The position numbers were made by a program, and so were the translations under genes. This document shows, piece after piece, positions 7,856-15,273 of a DNA stretch of 20,736 bases. The notes under the pieces are model-generated. The model was not told where the DNA came from and searched no databases. It worked only from the letters and a program-made list of their open reading frames with translations. How positions within the stretch are numbered: the stretch's first letter is position 1; each line of letters starts with the position of its first letter. The stretch comes from Bacteroidota bacterium (GTDB taxonomy: Bacteria; Bacteroidota; Bacteroidia; Flavobacteriales_F; PHOS-HE28), in assembly GCA_963169595.1 (NCBI GenBank), contig CAUJFM010000173.1, forward strand, positions 1 to 20,736, in the 5' to 3' direction.

Positions 7856-10800
7856 ATGATCCATGTTGCGTCCACCTGCCCGTTCGCTGGTCCGGCACTC
7901 CGGCTCCTGACGGGCGGCGCATGGGCAAGGGTGGCGCTCTGCTTGTGGATGCTGGCAGGTCCGGGCCTTGCGGAACTTCGGGCACAGGGCACCAGCAACC
8001 TGCGCGAACGCTGGGTGCAGGTGAAGGCGGAACCGTTGGTGCTGGACACCCTCAGCATCGTGCCTGGAAGCCTGGTGGTGCTCGTGGACAGCGTTCCGCT
8101 TCCGCTGACCGACTTCAGCCTCGACCCCTACACGGCTCGTCTGACCCTGAGTTCCAAGGCCGATTCCGTACTGGTGCGCTACCGGGTGATGCCCCTGCTC
8201 TTCAGTGGTGTGAGGCTGCACAAGGACACGCTCCGCGCGCGCTCCCCGGACGGAAGTGTGCGCATCGACCCGTTCCGGTACGAGCCTCCGCGCCAAAGCA
8301 CCGACCTGATGGGGCTGCAGGGCCTCAACCGCTCGGGCAGCATCTCGCGCGGGGTGCTCTTCGGCAACAACCAGGACCTCTCGGTGAACTCCACCCTGAA
8401 CCTGGAGCTGAACGGCCGATTGAGCGACAAGATCCAGGTGCTGGCCTCGATCACGGACAATAACATCCCCATCCAGGCCGGCGGCAATACGCTGGAGCTG
8501 CAGGACTTCGACCAGGTGTTCATCAAGTTGTTCGAGGAGGACACGAAACGCGCGGGCAACCTGTGGGAACTGGTGGCCGGTGATTTCGTGCTGCAGCGGC
8601 CCACGAGCCACTTCCTCACCTACCTGAAGAAGACCAAGGGCCTCGACTACAACACTCATCTCTGGACCTCGGACCGTTCGCGCAGCGACCTCGGGGCCAG
8701 CATCGCCATCAGCAAGGGCAAGTTCGCGCGGTTCCAGGTGCAGGGCATCGAAGGGGTGCAGGGACCCTACCGGCTCCGGGGCAACGACGGGGAGGCGTTC
8801 ATCATCGTGCTGTCCGGCACCGAGCGGGTCTACATCGACGGGCAGCTGCTCACCCGCGGGCAGGAGAACGACTATGTGATCGACTACAACACGGCGGAGG
8901 TCACCTTCACCGCGCGGCGACTTATAACCAAGGACCGGCGTATCACCGTGGAGTTCCAGTACTCGGACAAGAACTACGCCCGTTCGCTGGTGCGGCTGGA
9001 CAACACCACGGTGATGGGCCGCAGCACGGTGCGCCTCCATGTGTTCAGTGAACAGGACCACAAGAACCAGTCCCTTCAGCAGCAACTGTCGGAGGAAGAG
9101 CGCACGGTGCTCAGCCGGGCCGGTGACGACCCGTTGGCCGCCGTCGTGAGCGGCATCGACAGCACCGGATTCGCGGACGACCAGGTGCTCTACCTGCTCA
9201 CGGACTCCCTGGGCTACGACTCGGTGTTCGTGAACAGCAACGACCCGGCCGTGGCCGTCTACCGCCTCACGTTCACCCAGGTGGGCATGGGCAACGGTGA
9301 TTACGTGCAGCAGGAGTTCACCCCGAACGGCCGGGTGTTCCGCTGGGTGGCACCGGACACGGTGAACGGCCTGATCATCAAACGGGGCGACCATGCGCCG
9401 GTCCGTGTGCTGATCGCAGCACGCAGCCAGCAGGTGATCACCCTGGGCGTGGATCACCAGTTCACCGATCGGACCAGCCTGACGGTGGAAGGCGCCTTCA
9501 GTCATGATGACCGCAACACCTTCAGCTCACTGGACCGTGCCGATGATGATGGCCTGGGCCTGCTGACCCGATTGAAGCACGAGATCCCCCTCCGCGCCCG
9601 GGACACCACACTGCGGCTGCTGCTCATGGGTGAGGCCGAAGGCATCACCCGCGAATTCAGGCCCGTGGAACGGTACCGTGCGGTGGAGTTCGAGCGGAAC
9701 TGGAACGCGCGGGACATCCCCTTGGACGGTGATCAGTTGCTGGCCACGACCGGGGTGGGCATCAAGGGTCGCAAGCTGGGTTCCTTCACCTATGGGATCG
9801 GCACCTTCCACGTGCGTGACCGGTATACCGGCTGGAAGCAGGACCTGAACAGCGACCTGCACATCGGGCGCACGGACCTGGTGGGGACCGCGAGCTGGCT
9901 GTCGGCCACCACGCCGCGCACCACGGACTTCCTGCGGCACAAAGGCACCCTGCGCCACCGGCTGAAGCCCCTGACGCTCGGCCTCAACAGCGAGCACGAA
10001 CGCAACCTGTTCAGGACGGATACCACATCCGGGCTCAACGTGGGCAGCTACCAGTTCCACGAGTGGGAGGCCTTCGCCCAGAGCCCGGACACCATGCGCA
10101 ACAAGTGGCGCATCGCCGGTGGGCAACGCACCGACCAGGCGGTGAGGAACGGTGCCCTGGCCACCAGCACCGTGGCCAACATCGGCTCCTTCGGCGTGGA
10201 CCTGGCGCGTGACCCGCGCAAGCGGCTGTCGGCCACCTTCACCTACCGCAGCCTGGAGATCAGGGACAGCACGCTCTCCTCCAACAAGCCGGAATCCACC
10301 TACCTGGCGCGGATCGATCACGATGCCACCCTCTGGAAAGGCGTCGCCATCGTGGACCTGTTCTACGAGTTCAGCTCCGGATTGGAGCAACAGCGTTCCT
10401 ATGTGTACATCGAAGTGCCCGCCGGCCAGGGCCTATACATCTGGATCGACTACAACGGCGATGGCATCAAGGACCTGAACGAGTTCGAGCTGGCCAACTT
10501 CGGTTACGAGGCGAACTACCTGCGCGTGTTCGTTCCCAGCGACACCTACGTGCGCACGTACCGCAACCAGCTCAGTGCCTCGCTCGATCTGCGGCCCGGC
10601 GTGCGTTGGGCGGACGCCGAGGGACTGCGGCGGTTCCTCGGCAAGTTCTCCGACATCGCCTCCTACCGGGTGGACCGGAAGACCGGGACAGACGATGTGC
10701 TCAACGGGCTGGACCCCTTCCTGTCCGAGCGGTCGGACACCGCGCTGCTGGCCTACAATGGCTCGGCGCGCAACACCGTCTATTACGACCGGACCAGCCG

Positions 10801-11401
10801 GACCTGGAGCATCGACCACACCTGGCAGAACGACCGGAGCCGCACCCTGCTGTTGAACGGTTATGAATCCCGCTCACGCCTGAACAACGCGCTGCACGTA
10901 CGTTGGAACATCACCCGGCATTGGACCTTCGAAGTGGAGGCCGAACGCGGGCGCGTGGCCAATGCCTCCGACCTGCTGAGCGGTCGCACTTACACCATCG
11001 ACCAGGAATCCCTCCGCCCACGGCTTACCTGGCAACCGGGCACCACCCTTCGCACGCTGGTCACCTACAAGTTCACGGAAAAGCGCAATGCACCGGAGTT
11101 CGGTGGGCAGCAGGCCACCCTGCACGACCTTGGCCTGGAGATGCGCTACAACACCCCGGGCAAAGGCAGTCTGCTGGTGAACGCCAACCTGGTGGAGATC
11201 AGGTACGATGGCGAAGTGAACTCCCCGCTGGGCAACGAGATGCTGGGTGGACTGAAGCCCGGGACCAACGCCACCTGGAGCATCAGCCTGCAGCGCAACC
11301 TGAGCAACAACCTGCAGGTGGACATCACCTACAACGGCCGACGGTCAGAGGGCGTGCCCGTGGTACACGTGGGCGGGGCGCAGGTCCGCGCCTACTTCTA
11401 G
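7856..11401 (+). CDS. Large predicted outer-membrane beta-barrel protein of unknown function
   Basis: 1181 residues from ATG 7856. The frame also opens at TTG 7790, but that would put 22 more residues before an already long signal peptide. Residues 1-44 are a signal sequence (VALCLWMLAGPGLA, then RAQG). Residues about 159-230 carry SISRGVLFGNNQDLSVNS and LNGRLSDKIQVLASITDNN, an amphipathic strand pattern. Residues about 304-375 form a beta domain with ERVYIDGQLLTRG, DYVIDYNTAEVTF and RRLITKDRRITVEFQYSD. From about 540 to the end there are alternating hydrophobic/polar strands with Trp, Tyr and Arg as in porin-like barrels, and the chain ends in Phe (QVRAYF), as outer-membrane barrels usually do. 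An EF-hand-like loop DYNGDGIKDLNE lies near 865. I recall similar uncharacterised large proteins in Bacteroidota. The role is unknown; transport or envelope assembly are both open. It is convergent with the next gene, 2 bp apart. Confidence 0.8.
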   Translation: MIHVASTCPFAGPALRLLTGGAWARVALCLWMLAGPGLAELRAQGTSNLRERWVQVKAEPLVLDTLSIVPGSLVVLVDSVPLPLTDFSLDPYTARLTLSSKADSVLVRYRVMPLLFSGVRLHKDTLRARSPDGSVRIDPFRYEPPRQSTDLMGLQGLNRSGSISRGVLFGNNQDLSVNSTLNLELNGRLSDKIQVLASITDNNIPIQAGGNTLELQDFDQVFIKLFEEDTKRAGNLWELVAGDFVLQRPTSHFLTYLKKTKGLDYNTHLWTSDRSRSDLGASIAISKGKFARFQVQGIEGVQGPYRLRGNDGEAFIIVLSGTERVYIDGQLLTRGQENDYVIDYNTAEVTFTARRLITKDRRITVEFQYSDKNYARSLVRLDNTTVMGRSTVRLHVFSEQDHKNQSLQQQLSEEERTVLSRAGDDPLAAVVSGIDSTGFADDQVLYLLTDSLGYDSVFVNSNDPAVAVYRLTFTQVGMGNGDYVQQEFTPNGRVFRWVAPDTVNGLIIKRGDHAPVRVLIAARSQQVITLGVDHQFTDRTSLTVEGAFSHDDRNTFSSLDRADDDGLGLLTRLKHEIPLRARDTTLRLLLMGEAEGITREFRPVERYRAVEFERNWNARDIPLDGDQLLATTGVGIKGRKLGSFTYGIGTFHVRDRYTGWKQDLNSDLHIGRTDLVGTASWLSATTPRTTDFLRHKGTLRHRLKPLTLGLNSEHERNLFRTDTTSGLNVGSYQFHEWEAFAQSPDTMRNKWRIAGGQRTDQAVRNGALATSTVANIGSFGVDLARDPRKRLSATFTYRSLEIRDSTLSSNKPESTYLARIDHDATLWKGVAIVDLFYEFSSGLEQQRSYVYIEVPAGQGLYIWIDYNGDGIKDLNEFELANFGYEANYLRVFVPSDTYVRTYRNQLSASLDLRPGVRWADAEGLRRFLGKFSDIASYRVDRKTGTDDVLNGLDPFLSERSDTALLAYNGSARNTVYYDRTSRTWSIDHTWQNDRSRTLLLNGYESRSRLNNALHVRWNITRHWTFEVEAERGRVANASDLLSGRTYTIDQESLRPRLTWQPGTTLRTLVTYKFTEKRNAPEFGGQQATLHDLGLEMRYNTPGKGSLLVNANLVEIRYDGEVNSPLGNEMLGGLKPGTNATWSISLQRNLSNNLQVDITYNGRRSEGVPVVHVGGAQVRAYF

Positions 11402-11403
11402 GA

Positions 11404-12312
11404 CTACTTCAGGTCGAAGTTGGTCTTCGACACCAGCGCGCCGGCCTCATACACCTCCACGATGTACTGACCGGTGCGGAGCTCATCCGTTCCTGTCCAG
11501 AAGATGCAGGCATCCACCGGCTGGTTCTGGTAGTTGATCTCGCGGCGTGCGCTGAACTCGCCCTCGACACCGTTGAACTTGAAGCGGTTGTCGGCCTCGG
11601 TGGCGCGGAGCACCTTGCCATCCGGGCTGATGACGCGCATGTACAGCGTCTTATCCCCCGCACTGGTCACCTTGTTCTCCCCCAGCGTGAAGCAGCACTT
11701 CACCATCTCGGCCTTCTTGGCGCGGTCGGTCTCCACCTGCTTGCCGTTGCTGCGCATGAACAGGGCATTGGCCATGATGGACGTGGTGTGCAGCACACTG
11801 CCCTTGGCGATCTTCCCTTCCAACTCCTCGGCCTTGGAGCTGAGCGCGTCCTTCTGGCCCTTCACCTCCCCAAGTTCCTGGGTCAGGTTGATCTTGTCCG
11901 CGGTGAGCTGCTGGTTCACCTGGTTCAGCGAATCGATGGTGACCACGTAGCCCTTCATGATCCGGCGCAGGGTCTCGGCCTCCTTGCGCGCCTTGGACAA
12001 GTCGTAGTTGCCGCGCTTCACCTGCTCGAGAAGGCTCTCGATCTTCTCCTTCTGGGCCTCCATCTCCACGGTGAGCTGCTCGTTCTCGGTCTTCAGCGTG
12101 TCGTAGCTCGCCAGCATGTTCTCCAGCAGGTGGGTCACATCATCCTTCTGGCTGCTGATCTGTTCCACCTGGGCCTGCGTCTCCTCACCCCGCTTCTGGC
12201 TCTGCATGTACATCCACAGCAGCACCACATTGCTGATGAGCAGGAGCACCACCAACAACAGGAGGCCGGTGTTCGAGCGGTTCTTTTTTTCGTTCAGGTT
12301 CGACTGTTCCAT
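11404..12312 (-). CDS. Membrane-anchored coiled-coil protein with C-terminal beta domain
   Basis: 302 residues, function unknown. A short basic N-terminus (KKNRSN) precedes one transmembrane segment at about 16-34 (GLLLLVVLLLISNVVLLWMY), so the bulk is probably periplasmic. Residues about 38-170 are a long heptad-rich coiled coil (ENEQLTVEMEAQKEKIESLL and similar). Residues about 172-302 form a beta-rich domain with KAEMVKCCFTLGENK, KTLYMRVISPDGKVL and GQYIVEVYEAGALVSKTNF. This arrangement recurs in uncharacterised Bacteroidota proteins that are sometimes mislabelled as chromosome-partition proteins; I see no ATPase motif to support that label. It is divergent from comF and converges on the barrel gene. 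Confidence 0.82.
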   Translation of the reverse strand: MEQSNLNEKKNRSNTGLLLLVVLLLISNVVLLWMYMQSQKRGEETQAQVEQISSQKDDVTHLLENMLASYDTLKTENEQLTVEMEAQKEKIESLLEQVKRGNYDLSKARKEAETLRRIMKGYVVTIDSLNQVNQQLTADKINLTQELGEVKGQKDALSSKAEELEGKIAKGSVLHTTSIMANALFMRSNGKQVETDRAKKAEMVKCCFTLGENKVTSAGDKTLYMRVISPDGKVLRATEADNRFKFNGVEGEFSARREINYQNQPVDACIFWTGTDELRTGQYIVEVYEAGALVSKTNFDLK

Positions 12313-12334
12313 GGTGGCTGGGCGGTTCGGGTCG

Positions 12335-12342
12335 CTAAATTA
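12335..12342 (-). promoter_or_regulatory. Possible -7 box (TAATTTAG) for the coiled-coil protein gene
   Basis: On the minus strand this is one mismatch from TAnnTTTG, 23 bp upstream of the ATG at 12312, within the 82-bp divergent region shared with comF. No -33 element is recognisable. Confidence 0.33.
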
Positions 12343-12365
12343 CCTACGCCATTCCCGGACCTACC

Positions 12366-12376
12366 CGTAGAACGGC
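12366..12376 (+). promoter_or_regulatory. Shared upstream motif CGTAGAACGGC before comF
   Basis: This 11-base string occurs again, identically and in the same orientation, at 15237-15247 before the giant surface-protein gene. Here it lies 18 bp upstream of the TTG start at 12395. It may be a promoter or regulator site; the sequence does not match the usual -7 box, so its role is unknown. Confidence 0.3.
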
Positions 12377-12394
12377 GCGCTTATCAACAAAGTA

Positions 12395-13102
12395 TTGAAC
12401 CCATACGGCACGACGCGGCGCGGTTGGGCGGCCGACCTGCTGGGCTTGTTCATGCCCCGGCGATGTGCCGCGTGCGACGACCCGTTGATGCGGTTCGAGA
12501 GCGGCATCTGCCTGCACTGCCTGAACGACCTTCCCCTGACCCGCTTCCATAGCGACCCGGCCAATCCGGTGGCCCGTTTGTTCTGGGGCAAGATCGACCT
12601 GCAGGCCGCGAGCTCCCTGCTCCACTTCCAGCGCACCGGGAAGGTCCAGCGCATGCTGCACCGGTTGAAGTACAAGCAGGACAAGGAGGTGGGCCTGCTG
12701 TTGGGGAGGCTGATGGGCCAGGCGATCGAGGAATGCGGTCGCTTCGCCACGGTGGATGCCCTGCTGGCCGTGCCACTGCACCCCCGCAAGCAACGGAGCC
12801 GTGGTTACAACCAGAGCCAGGTGCTGGTGGAAGGCATCCAGGAGGTATGGCCCAAAGAGGCGATCGGCGGGGACCTGCTCCGGGTGGTGCAGACCCCTTC
12901 ACAGACCCGCAAGGGCCGGCTGGACCGGTGGCGGAACGTGAAGGAGGCCTTCCATGTACCCGACCCGGGGAAGCTGGCCGGCCGGCATGTGCTCATCATC
13001 GATGATGTGGTGACCACCGGTGCCACCATCGAGGGCTGTGCCAAGGCCCTGGCCGATGTGCCCGGTCTGCGGCTCAGCTTGTTCACGGCCGCGTGCGCGT
13101 AG
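12395..13102 (+). CDS. comF: ComF-family phosphoribosyltransferase-like protein
   Basis: 235 residues. An N-terminal four-cysteine zinc-ribbon-like motif (C24, C27, C39, C42) is followed by the type I PRTase domain: LLAVPLHPRKQRSRGYNQSQ near 127-146 and the PRPP loop VLIIDDVVTTGAT near 199-211. Both are diagnostic of ComF, which supports DNA uptake in transformable bacteria but is widespread in non-competent ones too. The length is normal. The start is a TTG at 12395; the first ATG (Met20) would fall just before the zinc motif and looks too short. msrC follows after 21 bp, and ComF may be co-transcribed with it. No other competence gene is in the window. Confidence 0.93.
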   Translation: MNPYGTTRRGWAADLLGLFMPRRCAACDDPLMRFESGICLHCLNDLPLTRFHSDPANPVARLFWGKIDLQAASSLLHFQRTGKVQRMLHRLKYKQDKEVGLLLGRLMGQAIEECGRFATVDALLAVPLHPRKQRSRGYNQSQVLVEGIQEVWPKEAIGGDLLRVVQTPSQTRKGRLDRWRNVKEAFHVPDPGKLAGRHVLIIDDVVTTGATIEGCAKALADVPGLRLSLFTAACA

Positions 13103-13107
13103 CCCGA

Positions 13108-13115
13108 TACCTTTG
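13108..13115 (+). promoter_or_regulatory. Candidate -7 box (TACCTTTG) for msrC
   Basis: This is an exact TAnnTTTG match inside the 21-bp comF-msrC gap, eight bases before the msrC ATG. If used, the transcript would be nearly leaderless and msrC plus the lipoprotein gene could be expressed apart from comF. No -33 element is clear at the usual spacing. Confidence 0.42.
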
Positions 13116-13123
13116 GCCTCCGC

Positions 13124-13609
13124 ATGGCCGACCTTCACCTGCCCGACACGACCCTGTCCCGAGCGGACCGCTATCTGGCCTTGGAGCCCGAGCTGGCTGC
13201 CCTGCTGCAGGAAGAGCGCGACGTGGTGGCCGCGATGGCCAATTTCAGCGCCGCTGTGCACCAGACCTTTGGCTGGCATTGGGTGGGGTTCTATCGGGTG
13301 GTGGGCAACGAGCTGGTGCTCGGTCCGTTCCAAGGGCCGGTGGCCTGCACCCGCATCGCCAAAGGCAAGGGGGTGTGCGGCACGGCCTGGGCCGAGGGGC
13401 GCACGATGCTGGTGCCGGACGTGGACCTCTTCCCCGGGCACATCGCCTGCAGTGCGCTCTCCCGTTCCGAAGTGGTGGTGCCTTGCCGCAATGAACAGGG
13501 GGACATCCGCGCCGTGCTCGATATCGACAGTTCCTTGGTGGCGGACTTTGATGAGGCCGATGCCCGCGCTTTGGAACGCCTGTGCGACCTGCTGCGTCCC
13601 CTATGGTGA
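13124..13609 (+). CDS. msrC: Free methionine-(R)-sulfoxide reductase (GAF domain, fRMsr)
   Basis: 161 residues, the usual family length. The whole protein is one GAF domain that reduces free Met-(R)-sulfoxide, using thioredoxin as electron donor, in the cytosol. The signature is complete: WHWVGFYRV, a first Cys in GPVACTRI (C75), GKGVCGTAW (C85), and FPGHIACSALSRSEVVVP (C109, the catalytic Cys position in the family). One oddity is that the residue after the catalytic Cys, typically Asp in IACD, is Ser here. The gene overlaps the next one by 7 bp (ATGGTGA), which suggests translational coupling. Confidence 0.95.
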   Translation: MADLHLPDTTLSRADRYLALEPELAALLQEERDVVAAMANFSAAVHQTFGWHWVGFYRVVGNELVLGPFQGPVACTRIAKGKGVCGTAWAEGRTMLVPDVDLFPGHIACSALSRSEVVVPCRNEQGDIRAVLDIDSSLVADFDEADARALERLCDLLRPLW

Positions 13610-15207
13610 ACCTGGCGCGCATCCCCATCCTTCCTGCCCTTGCGCTGCTGGCAGGCTGCGCCCAGGTGAAGGAGATCACCGGCGGGGAGCGTGATACGAC
13701 CGCCCCACACCTGGTGGCCTCCGTCCCTGCACAGGCCTCCCTCGCGTACCAGGGCGATCGGATCGTCCTGCAGTTCGATGAGCGTGTGGTGCTGGAACGG
13801 CCCGGCGACCGGGTGCTCATTTCGCCCCCCCTCGATGTGCCGCCCACCTACAAACAGACCGGGCCCCGGGAGGTGACCATCCTGCTGAACGCCGCCCTGC
13901 GTGCCGATGTCACCTACGTGGTCTCGCTGGGTGAGGCGGTGAAGGACCTCACCGAGGGCAATCCGGCCGATGTGGACCTCTTCTTCGCCACGGGCCAGGT
14001 GCTGGACAGCGCACGCATCATGGGCACCGTGCTCAACGCATACACCGGTGCGCCGGAGAAGGATGTGATGGTGCTGCTGTATGCGGAAGCGGACAGCACC
14101 TTCCGCAAGGGCAGGCCCTTGTATGCCACCCGCTGCGACGCCGAGGGGCGGTTCCTCTTTCCGCACCTTCCGGCCGCGCCCTTCGTGGTGAATGCGCTTC
14201 GCGACAAGAACGCGAACTACCGGTACGACCTGCCGAACGAGGAGATCGCCTTCCACGACACGGTGGTGAACGCCACCACGGACAGCATGCCAGCCCCGCT
14301 CACGCTCCGGCTTTTCCAGGAACTGCCCTCGCGCCAACTGCTCCGTGAAGCGGGCACTCAGGCCGACCTTTCGATGCGCATCGTCCTGGCCAGACCAGCG
14401 CAGGAGCTCACTCTTCGCGACGTGGCGCGCACCGGTGGGCAGCTCACGTGGACGAACGAATGGAGCGTCGGTCGCGACACCGTGGTGGTGTGGCCCTCGG
14501 ACACCGTCTTGTTGAGCGAAGGTCGTTTCGAGGTGTCCACCGAGGCCGGTGTGCTGGACACCATCCGGTACCGCCCACCACTGCGACCACGCTTCAACCT
14601 GCAAGTGACCCCGACCCTGGTGGAACAAGGACAGGCGATGGTGATCGCGCTCACCACGGACCGGCCGCTGCTCAGCGTGGACACCGCACGCCTGCAGGTG
14701 CTGGTGGACAGCCTTCCCGTGAGGGGATACACCGTGAGGACCGACGGCATGCGCACGGCCTACCTCGACCATGCGGTGCCCTTGGGAAGCGCGGTGCATC
14801 TGACCCTTCTCCCCAAGGCGGTGATGGGCGCCTACGGCAGCTACAACGACACCACCAGGACCGCGCTCGGGGCCGGCGATGCCCAAAGCACAGGCACCCT
14901 GCGTGTGCGGCTCGATGCCGGAGAACAGCGCGGGGTGCCCTTCCTGCTGCAACTGCTGGACGGCCAGGGCCGCATCGTGCGCACCGACACGCTGCCAGCG
15001 GGGACCACCCAGCATGTGTGGGAACGTGCGCGTCCCGGTCTGTACACGCTGCGGGCCATCGCCGATGCGAACGGGAACGGACGCTGGGATACCGGCGATC
15101 TGACCGCCCAGCGCCAGCCGGAACTGGTCTGGAGCTATCCGGACAAGGTGAACATCCGTGCGGCCTGGGACATCGGCCTCGAATGGACCCTGCAGCCGGC
15201 CCGGTGA
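13603..15207 (+). CDS. Ig-like (Big_5/SbsA-type) domain lipoprotein
   Basis: 534 residues from the ATG at 13603; a GTG at 13582 would add seven residues, but the ATG gives a normal lipoprotein signal with lipobox LAGC (Cys19). After the Cys comes the Bacteroidota family hallmark ITGGERDTTAPHLVASVPA, then a Big_5/SbsA Ig-like domain (about 33-132, with IVLQFDERVVL and YVVSLGEAVKDL). A carboxypeptidase-regulatory-like beta domain follows (about 140-215: IMGTVLNAYTGAPEKDVMV and FLFPHLPAAPFVVNALRDKN). The C-terminus has a second transthyretin-like segment with a possible metal loop, ADANGNGRWDTGD, near 488-500. The family sits on the outer-membrane face; its function is unknown. Its start overlaps the stop of msrC. 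Confidence 0.9.
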   Translation: MVNLARIPILPALALLAGCAQVKEITGGERDTTAPHLVASVPAQASLAYQGDRIVLQFDERVVLERPGDRVLISPPLDVPPTYKQTGPREVTILLNAALRADVTYVVSLGEAVKDLTEGNPADVDLFFATGQVLDSARIMGTVLNAYTGAPEKDVMVLLYAEADSTFRKGRPLYATRCDAEGRFLFPHLPAAPFVVNALRDKNANYRYDLPNEEIAFHDTVVNATTDSMPAPLTLRLFQELPSRQLLREAGTQADLSMRIVLARPAQELTLRDVARTGGQLTWTNEWSVGRDTVVVWPSDTVLLSEGRFEVSTEAGVLDTIRYRPPLRPRFNLQVTPTLVEQGQAMVIALTTDRPLLSVDTARLQVLVDSLPVRGYTVRTDGMRTAYLDHAVPLGSAVHLTLLPKAVMGAYGSYNDTTRTALGAGDAQSTGTLRVRLDAGEQRGVPFLLQLLDGQGRIVRTDTLPAGTTQHVWERARPGLYTLRAIADANGNGRWDTGDLTAQRQPELVWSYPDKVNIRAAWDIGLEWTLQPAR

Positions 15208-15236
15208 TCCTGCAGGAACCCTGACCGCGGGCCTTG

Positions 15237-15247
15237 CGTAGAACGGC
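15237..15247 (+). promoter_or_regulatory. Shared upstream motif CGTAGAACGGC before the giant surface protein
   Basis: This is the second copy of the 11-base string found at 12366, here 26 bp upstream of the TTG start at 15274 in the 66-bp gap after the lipoprotein gene. The two copies also have similar GC-rich flanks ending in (T/C)TAT. Confidence 0.3.
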
Positions 15248-15273
15248 CGCCCCTATGCTCCGGGCTGCCGACC

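Noticed and set aside
7772..9505. A 577-codon minus-strand open frame opposite the outer-membrane barrel gene.
   Set aside because: It reads as His/Val/Glu-rich shadow sequence with no domain, signal or plausible start context; the plus strand is convincing.
11404..12312. Chromosome-partition or SMC function for the coiled-coil protein.
   Set aside because: It has an N-terminal membrane anchor and no Walker motifs; the resemblance is only coiled-coil composition.
10903..12552. A 549-codon plus-strand frame spanning the barrel 3' end, the coiled-coil gene and the start of comF.
   Set aside because: It crosses three well-supported genes and is Leu/His/Gln-rich shadow sequence in the part antisense to the coiled coil.
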